Source of the DNA: Pseudoxanthomonas sangjuensis
Lineage (GTDB): Bacteria; Pseudomonadota; Gammaproteobacteria; Xanthomonadales; Xanthomonadaceae
Assembly: GCF_010211755.1 (NCBI RefSeq)
Contig: NZ_PDWR01000003.1
Span: 1 to 64,000, forward strand
Direction of reading: 5' to 3'
Length of the DNA: 64,000 bases
Part shown: positions 40,534 to 49,946 of the stretch, one piece after another
How positions within the stretch are numbered: position 1 is the first letter of the stretch
Layout of the letters: every line of letters starts with the position of its first letter
Notes under the pieces: generated by a model
What the model was told of the DNA's origin: nothing
The model's input: the letters and a program-made list of their open reading frames with translations, nothing else
Database searches by the model: none
Program-made: the position numbers and the translations under genes

Positions 40534-41339
40534 GCCGGCAGGCTGACTTCGGCCGGCAAGCCCCATTTCGCCGGATACAGCGGGCCGAGGAACAGCAATC
40601 CTCCCGCCGGCGCGGTCGGGCCGGCGGCGCTGCGGTCGCGGCCGGCCAGGAGTTCGGCGATCCAGCCTTCCGGGCGTTCGCCGCGCCCCACCAGGGTCAG
40701 CGAGCCGACGATGTTCCGCACCATGTGGTGCAGGAACGCATTCGCCTGCACGTCGACGACGACTTCGTCGCCATCGCGACGGACCGAGATCGACTGCAGC
40801 TCGCGCATCGCGTGCGTGGCCTGGCATTCGGCGCTGCGGAACGCGCTGAAGTCGTTCTCGCCGAGCAGCGCCTGCGCGGCGCGGTGCATCGCGCCGGCAT
40901 CGAGGCGGCCGCGCTCCCACGCCAGGTACTGCCGCTGCAGCGAAGGCCGCACGCTGCGGTTGAGGATGCGGTAGCGGTAGCGCCGCGCCACCGCGGAGAA
41001 CCGCGCGCTGAAATCGTCCGGCACTGGCACGCACCACAGCGCGCCCACCGATGGCGGCAGGCGGCTGGTCGTACCCAGCGCCCAGCCGCGCGGGTCGCGC
41101 ACGGCGCCGGTGTCGAAATGCACGACCTGGCACTGCGCGTGCACGCCGGCGTCGGTGCGGCCGGCGCAGATGGTCGCGACGGACTCGGCGGCGACCGACG
41201 AAAGCGCCAGTTCCAGCGCCTCCTGCACGGTGTTCGCTTCGGCGGCGCTGGCGGCTTCTTCCGCCGAACCGACCCTGCTCAGGCGCTGCCAGCCGAGGAA
41301 GCCGCTGCCGTCGTATTCGACGCCCAGCGCGTAGCGCAT
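40530..41339 (-). CDS. truA: tRNA pseudouridine(38-40) synthase
   Basis: Modifies U38-U40 in the anticodon arm of many tRNAs. The 269-residue protein has [18 protein letters not shown], the catalytic [19 protein letters not shown] with Asp63, a second-domain [19 protein letters not shown] and [20 protein letters not shown] short Ala/Glu insertion (about 24-35) replaces the usual tight loop after the first strand. The start lies four bases after the fimV stop. Confidence 0.96.
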   Translation of the reverse strand: MRYALGVEYDGSGFLGWQRLSRVGSAEEAASAAEANTVQEALELALSSVAAESVATICAGRTDAGVHAQCQVVHFDTGAVRDPRGWALGTTSRLPPSVGALWCVPVPDDFSARFSAVARRYRYRILNRSVRPSLQRQYLAWERGRLDAGAMHRAAQALLGENDFSAFRSAECQATHAMRELQSISVRRDGDEVVVDVQANAFLHHMVRNIVGSLTLVGRGERPEGWIAELLAGRDRSAAGPTAPAGGLLFLGPLYPAKWGLPAEVSLPA

Positions 41340-41343
41340 CGGC

Positions 41344-43035
41344 TCAGCCCAGCTCCCGCAGCAGCCGCGTCGCCTGCGCGCGCGCCTCGGCGTCGCTGCC
41401 GGCGACGACTTCGTTGAGCAGGCTGCGGGCGGTCGCCTTGTCGCCAAGGTCGAGGTAGGCGATGGCCAGCTCCAGCCGCTCGCGGCCGGCGGGCGCGGCA
41501 TTCAGCGGCGCGACCGCGAGGCTGGGGTCGGTGTGCCAGGTCGGCTGGCCCGACGCGAGAAGCTCCCCTTGCCCCGGCGCATCGGCCTGGGCGGGCGCGG
41601 TTTCCGCGGCTTGCGGATTGCGCGCGGCGGCGGCGAACGCCGGCGGCACCGCCGCCTCCAGCGTGGCCGCGTCGAAGCGCGACGGCGGCGCCGGCTTCTC
41701 CTTGCGCCGGCGTGGCAGCAGCCAGCCGGCGACGAGGCCGGCGACCAGCAGGGCCAGCCCCGCCCACAGCCACTGCGGCTGGATGCCGGCGCCTTCCTGC
41801 GATTGGCCGAGGCGCTGCTGCGCCGCGGCCAGGTCGCTGTCCTTCATCGCGATCAGCTTTTCCTGCTGCTGCTTGATCTTCTCCAGCTCGGCCACCTGGG
41901 CGCGCAGCTCCTGGATTTCGGATTCGCGCGAAGCCAGGTCTTCCTTCGCCTGCTGCACCTGTTGGTTCGCCAGCATGTCGCCCTCGCCGCCGGCCTGCAG
42001 GCCGGATGTGGTTCCTGTGCGTTTCGCCGCGTCGGCCACCGCCGGCGCGATTTCCAGCCGGGCCGCGTCGACCGGCGCCGCAGCGCCCGGATTCGCCGTC
42101 GCCGCGGCCGGGGCGGCCGCCACCGGTTGCGGCACCGGGCGCCGTGCCTGCCGCCATTCGGCGACCTGCTGGCTGACCAGCGCGTTGGCCTCGGCGCGGC
42201 TGAGCCGGGTCAGTTCCTCCGACGGCGGCATGCGCAGCACCGCACCCTGCTTGAGCAGGTTGATGTTGCCGTTGATGAAGGCGTCGGGGTTGGCGCGCAG
42301 CAGCGCCAGCATGGTCTGGTTGAGGCTGGCGCCGCTGCCCAGGTCGCGTGCGATCTGCGACAGGGTCTGGCCACGGCGCACGGTCAGCGCGTCGCCGGGC
42401 CGCATCGGCGCGGCCGCGGCCACCGGCGCGGACGGACGCGGCGCGGGCGGCGGTGCCTGTTCGGGCCGTGGCTCGGGCGCGGCCTGCGCGACATCGGCCG
42501 GCGGCGCTTCCGGTGCGGCGGGTTCAGAGGCCGGTGCCGGTTCGCGCACGATGGTGTCCGAGGGCACGGCGGCCGGCGCGTCGATCGCCGGTTCGCTGAC
42601 CGCGGCGACGGTACCCGGCGCGTTGACCAGCGCGGCGTATTCGCGCACCAGCCGGCCCTGCCCCCAGTCGACTTCGATCAGGAAGCTGACCACGTCCTGG
42701 TTCACCGGCGCCCGGCTGGTGACGCGGATGATCGGCTTGCCCTCGTCGGACACGCCGATCATGAAGTTCAACTCGCTGACCAGGCCGGTCGGACGCTGCA
42801 GGCCGACGCGCTCGAACGTGGCCGGCGACGCCAGCCGCGCCTGCAACTGCTCCATTTCCGCCGGATCGCTGGAAATGATCGGGATCTCGGCGACCAGCGG
42901 CTGGCCCGGCTGCGACTTCACGCGGATTTCGCCCAGGCCCAGCGCCATCGCCGCACCGCTGGCGAGCAGCAGCGCGGCGCCGGACAACCAGCGCCCCAGC
43001 GGCATGCGCAAACCCCGTCCCATCCGCGACTTCAT
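41344..43035 (-). CDS. fimV: FimV/HubP-family polar landmark protein
   Basis: FimV proteins organise the cell pole and type IV pili. The 563-residue protein has a signal peptide ([20 protein letters not shown]... cleavage near AMA-LGLG), the FimV N-terminal domain ([20 protein letters not shown]), a Pro/Ala-rich linker, a LysM-like peptidoglycan-binding segment ([14 protein letters not shown], about 230-290), a coiled coil (about 360-405), one transmembrane helix ([20 protein letters not shown]) and the conserved C-terminal helical FimV motif ([20 protein letters not shown]). ATG 43035 has GGGGAT upstream; 43056 has none. The acidic cytoplasmic region is much shorter than in Pseudomonas FimV. 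Confidence 0.9.
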   Translation of the reverse strand: MKSRMGRGLRMPLGRWLSGAALLLASGAAMALGLGEIRVKSQPGQPLVAEIPIISSDPAEMEQLQARLASPATFERVGLQRPTGLVSELNFMIGVSDEGKPIIRVTSRAPVNQDVVSFLIEVDWGQGRLVREYAALVNAPGTVAAVSEPAIDAPAAVPSDTIVREPAPASEPAAPEAPPADVAQAAPEPRPEQAPPPAPRPSAPVAAAAPMRPGDALTVRRGQTLSQIARDLGSGASLNQTMLALLRANPDAFINGNINLLKQGAVLRMPPSEELTRLSRAEANALVSQQVAEWRQARRPVPQPVAAAPAAATANPGAAAPVDAARLEIAPAVADAAKRTGTTSGLQAGGEGDMLANQQVQQAKEDLASRESEIQELRAQVAELEKIKQQQEKLIAMKDSDLAAAQQRLGQSQEGAGIQPQWLWAGLALLVAGLVAGWLLPRRRKEKPAPPSRFDAATLEAAVPPAFAAAARNPQAAETAPAQADAPGQGELLASGQPTWHTDPSLAVAPLNAAPAGRERLELAIAYLDLGDKATARSLLNEVVAGSDAEARAQATRLLRELG

Positions 43036-43181
43036 CCGCGATCCCCGTTCAGCCATGCGGCAAATATAAGCCGAAACAAGGGTGTGGCGCAGCTTCCTGC
43101 GTCGCAGTCTAGGCGGTGCGGGTACGAATCGGGCCCACGCCACGCGCTTTCCCACGCAAGCGCGGGCGGCGCCGGACCGGC

Positions 43182-44204
43182 TCAGCCGCCTGCGGCGACC
43201 AGCTCGGCCAGCTGCACCGCGTTCAGCGCCGCGCCCTTGCGGATGTTGTCGGCGACCACCCACAGGTTGAGCCCGCGCGGGTGCGAGAAGTCCTCGCGGA
43301 TGCGGCCGACGTAGACCGGATCGGTGCCGGAAGCATGGGTCACCGGGGTCGGGTAGCCGCCCGGCTTGCGGTCGTCGACGACGACCACGCCCGGCGCCTT
43401 GGCCAGCAACTCGCGCGCCTGTTCCGGGGTGATCTTCTTCTTGGTCTCGATGTTCACCGCCTCGGAGTGGCCGTAGAACACCGGCACGCGCACCGCGGTC
43501 GGGTTCACCTGGATCGACTTGTCGCCGAGGATCTTCTGCGTCTCCCAGACCAGCTTCATTTCTTCCTTGGTGTAGCCGTTGGGCTGGAAGTCGTCGATGT
43601 GCGGGATCAGGTTGAAGGCGATCTGCACCGGGAAGCGCTGCGGGTCGATCGACTGGAAGTTGAGCAGTTGCGCGGTCTGCTTGCCCAGCTCCTCCAGCGC
43701 CGAACGGCCGCCGCCGGATACCGACTGGTAGGTGGCGACGTTGACGCGCTCGATCCCGTACAGGTCGTGGATCGGCTTCAGCACCGGCATCAGCTGCATC
43801 GTCGAGCAGTTGGGATTGGCGATGATGCCGCGCGGGCGGTTCTTCGCCGCCTCGGGGTTGACCTCGCTGACCACCAGCGGCACGTCGTCGTCGTAGCGGA
43901 ACGCCGAGGAATTGTCGATCACCACCGCGCCGGCGGCGGTGAACTTCGGCGCGTATTCCTTCGATACGCCGCCGCCCGCGGAGAACAGCGCGATGTCGAC
44001 GCCGGTCGGGTCGAATTGCGCCAGGTCCTCCACGTCGATTTTCCCGCCGCCGAAGTCGACCTCGCCGCCCGCGGATTTCTCGCTGGCCAGCGCGACCAGT
44101 TCCGAAACCGGGAACTTGCGCTCGGCCAGGATGGACAACATGGTTTCGCCGACGGCGCCGGTGGCGCCGACGACCGCGACTTTGAAGCGGCGGGGTGCGT
44201 TCAT
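43182..44204 (-). CDS. asd: Aspartate-semialdehyde dehydrogenase
   Basis: Reduces aspartyl-phosphate to aspartate semialdehyde, the branch point to lysine/DAP, threonine and methionine. The 340-residue protein has FKVAVVGATGAVGETMLSIL (NADP loop), FSAGGGVSKEYAPKF, the catalytic Cys in GIIANPNCSTMQLMPVLKP and the substrate-binding TYQSVSGGGRSALEEL. Start MNAPRRFKVAVV at 44204. The gap to fimV (43036-43181) has no gene. Upstream lies the long inverted repeat at 44238-44324. Confidence 0.97.
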   Translation of the reverse strand: MNAPRRFKVAVVGATGAVGETMLSILAERKFPVSELVALASEKSAGGEVDFGGGKIDVEDLAQFDPTGVDIALFSAGGGVSKEYAPKFTAAGAVVIDNSSAFRYDDDVPLVVSEVNPEAAKNRPRGIIANPNCSTMQLMPVLKPIHDLYGIERVNVATYQSVSGGGRSALEELGKQTAQLLNFQSIDPQRFPVQIAFNLIPHIDDFQPNGYTKEEMKLVWETQKILGDKSIQVNPTAVRVPVFYGHSEAVNIETKKKITPEQARELLAKAPGVVVVDDRKPGGYPTPVTHASGTDPVYVGRIREDFSHPRGLNLWVVADNIRKGAALNAVQLAELVAAGG

Positions 44205-44237
44205 TTCTTCGACAGGTGGTGGGGGTGTGCTTTCGCA

Positions 44238-44324
44238 GGAGCGCGCTTGGGCGTGACCGGAACCCCCGGCGACGACGGAATCCCATCGCCGCGTGGCGTC
44301 CGCGGTCGCGCCCAAGCGCGCTCC
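44238..44324. repeat. 87-bp long inverted repeat (REP/BIME-like)
   Basis: Arms 44238-44258 and 44304-44324 are 21 bases long with one mismatch (first 16 bases perfect: GGAGCGCGCTTGGGCG), separated by 45 bases. They lie in the gap between asd and the dehydrogenase. Arms containing GGAGCGCGCTTG recur, to my knowledge, in xanthomonad intergenic repeats, so this may be a paired REP or a small non-autonomous element. Confidence 0.65.
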
Positions 44325-44392
44325 GGCAGGAACTGCGAAGGATAGCCGAAACGCAGGTTTCCCGCGGCGACGGTTGCCGATGAAACCGGCAC

Positions 44393-45385
44393 TCAGCGTT
44401 GCGTCGTTATCGCGTTCGGCGGGCGTCCGGCATCCGGGCCGAAGCCGAGCGCCGCGATCAGGTTGTCGACCGCCAGCGCCACCATCGCCCGGCGCGTGGC
44501 CAGGCTGGCGCTGCCGATGTGCGGGGTCAGCACGACGTTGCGCAACGCCAACAGTTCCGGTCGCACCGCCGGTTCGCCTTCGTAGACGTCGAGGCCGGCG
44601 GCGGCGAGGCGTCCGCCGGCAAGCGCGTCGGCCAGCGCCGGCTCGTCGACCAGGCCGCCGCGGGCGATGTTCACCAGCGTCGCGGTCGGCTTCATCTTCG
44701 CCAGCGCGGCGGCGTCGATGACGTGGTGGGTCTGCGGCGAGTACGGCAGCACGAGGACGAGGTGGTCGGCGCGGGCGAGCAGATCGTCGAAGCCGACGTA
44801 GCGGGCCTTCGCTTCGGCCTCGACCGTTTCCGGCAGGCGGTTGCGGTTGTGGTACAGCGTGCGCATGCCGAAACCGGCGGCGCGGCGGGCGATGCCCTGC
44901 CCGATCCGGCCCATGCCGAGGATGCCGAGCGTGCTGCCGTGCAGGTCGCACCCGAGCAGCGTGTCGAACGACCACTTGGTCCACTGCCCCGCGCGCAGCC
45001 AGCGCTCGGCCTCGGTGATGCGCCGTGCCGCCGCCATCAGCAGGGCGAAGCCGAGGTCGGCGGTGGTTTCGGTCAGCACGTCAGGGGTGTTGGTGGCGAC
45101 GATGCCGCGTTCGCCGAGCGCCCGGATGTCGAGGTTGTCGTAGCCGACGGCGACGTTGGCGACGGCGCGGAGGTTCGGCGCATTGGCGATCTCGTTCGCG
45201 CCGATGCGCTCGACCAGCGTCACCAGGGCGCCGTCGGCGCCGCGCAGGTGGTCGGCGACCTCCGCCGACGAGTATTCGTCGCCCGCCGGGCTCGTGCGGA
45301 CGACGTCGAAATATTCGTCGAGCCGGCCGCTGATGTCCCCGAACAACGGCCGGGGAAGCCAGACCCGCGGGCGCGACCCGCTCAT
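44393..45385 (-). CDS. D-isomer-specific 2-hydroxyacid dehydrogenase (glyoxylate/hydroxypyruvate reductase-like)
   Basis: A 330-residue NAD(P)-dependent dehydrogenase. The Rossmann fold has [20 protein letters not shown] (GxGxxG), followed by HNRNRLPE, which favours NADPH. Catalytic residues fall in [13 protein letters not shown] (Arg), YEGEPAV (Glu) and [13 protein letters not shown] (His). The closest family type is glyoxylate/2-ketogluconate reductase; the substrate is uncertain. It starts [15 protein letters not shown] and overlaps the aroC stop by four bases (ATGA). Confidence 0.92.
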   Translation of the reverse strand: MSGSRPRVWLPRPLFGDISGRLDEYFDVVRTSPAGDEYSSAEVADHLRGADGALVTLVERIGANEIANAPNLRAVANVAVGYDNLDIRALGERGIVATNTPDVLTETTADLGFALLMAAARRITEAERWLRAGQWTKWSFDTLLGCDLHGSTLGILGMGRIGQGIARRAAGFGMRTLYHNRNRLPETVEAEAKARYVGFDDLLARADHLVLVLPYSPQTHHVIDAAALAKMKPTATLVNIARGGLVDEPALADALAGGRLAAAGLDVYEGEPAVRPELLALRNVVLTPHIGSASLATRRAMVALAVDNLIAALGFGPDAGRPPNAITTQR

Positions 45386-46476
45386 TCGACGCTGCCGGGG
45401 ATCCTCGGCGATACCTCGCCGACGTCGCCGCACTGGGCGCGATGGCGCAGCGCCTGGTCGATCAGCACCAGCGCCACCATCGCCTCGGCGATCGGCGTGG
45501 CGCGGATGCCGACGCAGGGATCGTGCCGGCCGGTGGTGACAACTTCGACCGGCTCGCCGTGGATGTCGACGCTCTGCCCCGGGATGCGCAGGCTGGAAGT
45601 CGGCTTCAGCGCAATCGAAGCGACGACGGGCTGCCCGGTGGAAATGCCGCCGAGGATGCCGCCGGCGTGGTTCGACAGGAACCCCTGCGGCGCGATCAGG
45701 TCGCGGTGCTCGGTGCCCTTCTGCGCGACGACCGCGAAGCCGTCGCCGATCTCGACGCCCTTGACCGCGTTGATGCTCATCAGCGCCGACGCCAGTTCAC
45801 CGTCGAGCTTGCCGTAGATCGGCTCGCCCCAGCCCGGCGGCACGTTGTCGGCGACGACATTCACCCGCGCGCCGACCGAATCGCCGGACTTGCGCAGGGC
45901 GTCCATGTAGTTTTCCAGCTCCGGCACCTGTTCCGCGCACGGCCAGAAGAACGGATTGCCTTCGACCGCGCTCCAGTCGAACGACCGCGGCGCGATGTCG
46001 CCGATCTGCGACAGGCAGCCGCGCACGACGACGCCGAAGCGCTGCGCCAGCCACTTCTTCGCGATCACCGCCGCGGCCACGCGCATCGTGGTCTCGCGCG
46101 CCGACGAACGCCCGCCGCCGCGCGGATCGCGGATGCCGTACTTCTGCCAGTAGGTGTAGTCGGCGTGGCCGGGGCGGAACTGCCCGGCGATCTTCGCGTA
46201 GTCCTTGCTGCGCTGGTCGGTGTTGCGGATCAGCAGCGCAATCGGCGTTCCGGTGGTTTTCCCTTCATGCACGCCGGACAGGATTTCGACCTCGTCGGCC
46301 TCGTGCCGCGCCGAGGTGTGGCGGGTCTTGCCGGTGGCGCGGCGGTCCAGGTCGTGGCGGAATTCTTCCGGTGCGATCTCCAGCCCCGGCGGGCATCCGT
46401 CGATCACGCAGCCGATCGCCGGCCCGTGCGATTCGCCGAAGGTGGTGACCCGGAACAGGCGGCCGAAGGAATTCAT
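45382..46476 (-). CDS. aroC: Chorismate synthase
   Basis: Last step of the shikimate pathway: reduced FMN-dependent loss of phosphate from EPSP to form chorismate. The 364-residue protein has the signatures [40 protein letters not shown] and [18 protein letters not shown], and the C-terminal [20 protein letters not shown]. Both ends have ATGA overlaps, with prmB upstream and the dehydrogenase downstream. Confidence 0.98.
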   Translation of the reverse strand: MNSFGRLFRVTTFGESHGPAIGCVIDGCPPGLEIAPEEFRHDLDRRATGKTRHTSARHEADEVEILSGVHEGKTTGTPIALLIRNTDQRSKDYAKIAGQFRPGHADYTYWQKYGIRDPRGGGRSSARETTMRVAAAVIAKKWLAQRFGVVVRGCLSQIGDIAPRSFDWSAVEGNPFFWPCAEQVPELENYMDALRKSGDSVGARVNVVADNVPPGWGEPIYGKLDGELASALMSINAVKGVEIGDGFAVVAQKGTEHRDLIAPQGFLSNHAGGILGGISTGQPVVASIALKPTSSLRIPGQSVDIHGEPVEVVTTGRHDPCVGIRATPIAEAMVALVLIDQALRHRAQCGDVGEVSPRIPGSVE

Positions 46477-47402
46477 GCGCGCGCGTCCGCCAGTTCGCGA
46501 ATCCGCGGGTGGTGCACGATCAGTTCCGAGCACTCGACCGCGAACACGCCCATCTGCCCGACCTTGAACTCGATCCAGACGAATTCCACGTCCGGCAGCA
46601 GCCTGACCAGCGCGCGTTCGGATTCGCCGACCTCGCAGATCAGCAGGCCTTCCTGGCTCAGGTGCAGCGGCGCGTCGCGCAGGATCTTCAGCACCAGGTC
46701 CAGGCCGTCGTCGCCGGCGCGCAGGCCCAGTTCGGGTTCGTACGAATATTCCCTGGGCAGCGCGTCGGTCTCGGCGTTGGTCACGTACGGCGGGTTGGTG
46801 ACGATCAGGTCGTAGTGGGTGCCGAGCACGCCCTCGAACAGGTTCGACTTGAGGAAATGCACGTTGTCGGCGTGCAGCCGCTCCTTGTTCTCGTTGGCCA
46901 GCGCCAGCGCATCGTCGCTGATGTCGATGCCGTAGACGTGCCAGTCCGGGTTGTAGTGCGCCATCGCGATGGCGATGCAGCCCGAACCGGTGCACAGGTC
47001 GAGCGCGCGGTGCACCGGGCGTCCGCCCAGCCACGGCTCGAAGCCGGATTCGATCAGCTCGGCGATCGGCGAACGCGGCACCAGCGCGCGGCGGTCGCTC
47101 TTGAAGCTGAGCCCGGCGAACCAGGCCTCGCCGGTCAGGTAGGCGGCGGGAATGCGCTCTTCGATGCGCCGCTTGAACAGGGCCAGCACTTCCGCCTTCT
47201 CTTCCGTGGTCACCCGCGCCTGGCCGTACGCCGGGCCGATGTCCGGCGGCAGGTGCAGGGTGTGCAGGACGATGTGGGTCGCCTCGTCCAGCGCGTTGTC
47301 GTGGCTGTGGCCGAAGGTCAGCCCGGCGGCGTTGAAGCGGCTGGCGCCATAGCGGATCAGGTCGATGATCGTGTGCAGCTCGGCGGCCGGTTCGGCGGTC
47401 AT
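46473..47402 (-). CDS. prmB: 50S ribosomal protein uL3 glutamine methyltransferase
   Basis: PrmB methylates the glutamine of ribosomal protein L3 using SAM. The 309-residue protein has an N-terminal helical domain and the methyltransferase fold with [28 protein letters not shown] (SAM motif I) and the [11 protein letters not shown] catalytic NPPY. The motif NPPYV with a downstream [20 protein letters not shown] favours PrmB over PrmC. It is the first gene of the prmB-aroC-dehydrogenase operon and is divergent from the SCO gene. A TATAAT box lies at 47435-47440 on its strand. Confidence 0.94.
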   Translation of the reverse strand: MTAEPAAELHTIIDLIRYGASRFNAAGLTFGHSHDNALDEATHIVLHTLHLPPDIGPAYGQARVTTEEKAEVLALFKRRIEERIPAAYLTGEAWFAGLSFKSDRRALVPRSPIAELIESGFEPWLGGRPVHRALDLCTGSGCIAIAMAHYNPDWHVYGIDISDDALALANENKERLHADNVHFLKSNLFEGVLGTHYDLIVTNPPYVTNAETDALPREYSYEPELGLRAGDDGLDLVLKILRDAPLHLSQEGLLICEVGESERALVRLLPDVEFVWIEFKVGQMGVFAVECSELIVHHPRIRELADARA

Positions 47403-47434
47403 GGCGGGCTTCGTCCCTTGAATATCGGCCCGGG

Positions 47435-47440
47435 ATTATA
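47435..47440 (-). promoter_or_regulatory. TATAAT box upstream of prmB
   Basis: A consensus -10 hexamer on the minus strand, 32 bases before the prmB ATG. No good -35 is visible at the right spacing. Confidence 0.4.
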
Positions 47441-47495
47441 GAGGTAAGCCCGTCGCGGCCCGGTATCATTGGGGTTTGCCATTCCGGGCTACCCC

Positions 47496-48152
47496 ATGTT
47501 CCAGCGCAAGTTCGGCTATTTCCTGCTCGTCGCCGTCGCCGCCGTCCTCGGCCTGCTGGCCGGGCGCAAGCTGTTTCCCGGCGACAAGGCCGGCGCGCCG
47601 GCGCTGCCGGCATTGCAGACGGTGGTGGCCTACCCGCAGCCACGCGACCTGCCCGCCTTCTCGCTGCGCCAGTCCGACGGCACCCAGCTCACGTCCGGCG
47701 AATTGAACGGGCACTGGACCCTGGTCTTCCTTGGCTTCACCTCGTGCCCGGACGTGTGCCCGATCACCCTGGAACAGTTGGCGCAGGCGCAGCAGCAATG
47801 GCGGGCGTTGCCCGACAGCACCCGTCCGCGCGTGCTGTTCGTGTCGGTCGATCCGGAACGCGACACCGCCACACGCATCGGCGAATACGCGCACGGCTTC
47901 CACCCCGACACGCTGGCGGCCACCGCCGACGGCCCGGCGCTGGAGGACTTCGCCAAGGCGCTGGGCTTCGTGTTCATGAAGGTACCCGGGCCGCATTTCG
48001 CCGAGAACCCGAACGACTACACGATGGACCACAGCGCCGGCATCGCCGTGCTCGATCCGCAAGGCAGGCTCGCCGGGCTGATCCGTCCGCCGCTGCGGCC
48101 GGCGGCGATCGCCGCCGACATGGCCGAACTGACCCGGGCCGACGCGCGATGA
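47496..48152 (+). CDS. SCO1/SenC-family copper-binding protein
   Basis: SCO proteins deliver copper to the CuA site of cytochrome oxidase or act as thiol reductases. The 218-residue protein has an N-terminal membrane anchor ([18 protein letters not shown]), then a thioredoxin fold facing the periplasm with the metal-binding [15 protein letters not shown] (CxxxC) and the distant His in [17 protein letters not shown] 47496 is preferred to the TTG upstream. Its stop overlaps the psd start (ATGA). Confidence 0.93.
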   Translation: MFQRKFGYFLLVAVAAVLGLLAGRKLFPGDKAGAPALPALQTVVAYPQPRDLPAFSLRQSDGTQLTSGELNGHWTLVFLGFTSCPDVCPITLEQLAQAQQQWRALPDSTRPRVLFVSVDPERDTATRIGEYAHGFHPDTLAATADGPALEDFAKALGFVFMKVPGPHFAENPNDYTMDHSAGIAVLDPQGRLAGLIRPPLRPAAIAADMAELTRADAR

Positions 48153-48991
48153 GCCCGGTCACCGCGCTGACGTACGTGTTGCCGCATCGCCTGCTGTCGT
48201 CGCTGGCGCGCAGGCTGGCCTATTCGCGCACACCATGGCTGAAGCAATGGCTGATCGACGCGGTGGTGCGCCGCTTCGGCGTGAACCTCGGCGAAGCCGC
48301 CGAACCCGACCCACGCGCCTATCCCAGCTTCAACGCCTTCTTCACCCGCGCCCTGAGGCCCGGCGCACGCATGGCCGATGCCGATCCGCGCGCCTTGCTG
48401 GTGCCAGCCGACGGCCATGTCAGCCAGTGCGGGAAAATCGAGGCCGGCACCATCTTCCAGGCCAAGGGTCGCGCTTTCACCGCCGCCGAACTGCTCGGCG
48501 ACGCGGAAGCGGCGAAGCCGTTCGCGGACGGCCTGTTCGCCACCGTGTACCTGTCGCCGCGCGACTACCACCGCGTGCACATGCCGTGGACCGGCACGCT
48601 GCGCGAGACCGTGCACGTGCCGGGCCGGCTGTTCAGCGTCGGCACGGTGGCGGTGCGCGACGTGCCGCGGCTGTTCGCGCGCAACGAGCGGCTGGCCTGC
48701 CACTTCGACACCGACTTCGGCCCGATGGCCTGCGTGATGGTCGGTGCCTTGCTGGTTTCCGGCGTCGAAACCGTGTGGAGCGGCGTCGAGATTCCGGAAT
48801 ACGCCAGCGAAATTACGCGCAAGGACTGGCGCGGCAAGGGCGTTACGGTCGAACGCTTCGCCGAGATGGCGCGCTTCAACTACGGCTCGACGGTGATCGT
48901 GCTGTTGCCGCCGGGCGTGGCGAGGCTATCGGATGAACTGAAGGCGGAAGCGCCGGTGCGACTCGGCCAGAAGCTCGCGGCGCTGTTGTAG
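48149..48991 (+). CDS. psd: Phosphatidylserine decarboxylase proenzyme
   Basis: Makes phosphatidylethanolamine at the inner membrane. The 280-residue proenzyme should cleave itself to form a pyruvoyl group at the Ser of [10 protein letters not shown] (canonical LGST, here YGST). Other conserved parts are [27 protein letters not shown] and [17 protein letters not shown]. The start overlaps the SCO gene by ATGA. Confidence 0.95.
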   Translation: MSPVTALTYVLPHRLLSSLARRLAYSRTPWLKQWLIDAVVRRFGVNLGEAAEPDPRAYPSFNAFFTRALRPGARMADADPRALLVPADGHVSQCGKIEAGTIFQAKGRAFTAAELLGDAEAAKPFADGLFATVYLSPRDYHRVHMPWTGTLRETVHVPGRLFSVGTVAVRDVPRLFARNERLACHFDTDFGPMACVMVGALLVSGVETVWSGVEIPEYASEITRKDWRGKGVTVERFAEMARFNYGSTVIVLLPPGVARLSDELKAEAPVRLGQKLAALL

Positions 48992-48992
48992 T

Positions 48993-49013
48993 GTCGGGGG
49001 TTACGCCCCCGAC
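48993..49013. repeat. Palindromic hairpin after psd
   Basis: GTCGGGGG-TTACG-CCCCCGAC, a perfect 8-bp stem starting two bases after the psd stop, between convergent genes. It may act as a terminator aid or be part of the genome's short palindromic repeat family. The rest of 49014-49079 is empty. Confidence 0.6.
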
Positions 49014-49079
49014 GCATACAGACTCCGAAGACATGGCGCATCGGCTGCATAGGGCCAACCTACAACAGCCGGAGGCGGC

Positions 49080-49940
49080 CTATACGCGCTGCCCGAACAG
49101 CTTGCCCCACGCCCACTGCAACGCGCGATTCAGAAAGGCTGGCACGAAGAACCAATTGAGGAAAATCCATACGAAAGCGAATACGGGCAAGGACACCATT
49201 ACGAAGGTCAAGCCAAATACCGGCAGCAAATCCCGCTTGCCTGCGGAATATTCATCCCACATCGGCGCGCAAATCGCCAGCGCCATCAATGCCCAGATCG
49301 AATAGCCGAACAGCCAGCCGAACACGCGCAGCGCCTTGATCCAACCCGCGCGGCGGCCATGCAGGCGAATCTGCGCGCCCAAGTCGATCCAGTAAAGGAT
49401 GCTGAAAGCCGGCGCACCGAATATCGACCAGAGTGCGATTAGATCGAAGTGGGTCAGACCAAGCAGCACCATCGACAGCGGCCAGGATAAAACCGCCAGG
49501 GCAAACTTCAACGCGGCCTTCTGCACGCCGGAAGGATCCAGCACCACATCGTTTGCGCCTTCTGCAACCCAGCTCAGCGCTTCAATGAGGGTGAACCGAT
49601 TGCATTCCTCAGGTGCTTGTTCCCGATCGCTTTCACACACCAGTTCAATGCCCGGATTGAACTCGATCGGGAAGTGGCCGATTGCCGAGCACGCAGCGGC
49701 ATCGGCAACTACCGCCATGAACGCCTTCTCGCTGTTCGTCGCGATCAGAAAATGCTGGCAGCCGATCTGGTCATTCTGCAAAACGAAGGCCAGGCTCCCG
49801 GAGTGCACGTGGCCGCGAAAATCCTTCGCAGGAATCTCACGCACGTATTTGCACCAATCGAAATTCGCCATCCCGGCATCCACTTCGCGGACGTCGGCCT
49901 GCAGTAATTTCCGATACTGCCGGAACGACAGTTGGCGCAT
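49080..49940 (-). CDS. Membrane protein of unknown function
   Basis: A 286-residue protein with a soluble N-terminal half (about 1-140; MRQLSFRQYRKLLQADVREV) and four hydrophobic spans in the C-terminal half (about 142-160, 165-185, 208-230, 240-270). I recognise no family. Its codon use is less GC-biased than its neighbours, suggesting later arrival. It starts six bases after the stop of the lytic transglycosylase gene and is probably co-transcribed. Confidence 0.7.
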   Translation of the reverse strand: MRQLSFRQYRKLLQADVREVDAGMANFDWCKYVREIPAKDFRGHVHSGSLAFVLQNDQIGCQHFLIATNSEKAFMAVVADAAACSAIGHFPIEFNPGIELVCESDREQAPEECNRFTLIEALSWVAEGANDVVLDPSGVQKAALKFALAVLSWPLSMVLLGLTHFDLIALWSIFGAPAFSILYWIDLGAQIRLHGRRAGWIKALRVFGWLFGYSIWALMALAICAPMWDEYSAGKRDLLPVFGLTFVMVSLPVFAFVWIFLNWFFVPAFLNRALQWAWGKLFGQRV

Positions 49941-49946
49941 CCGCAG

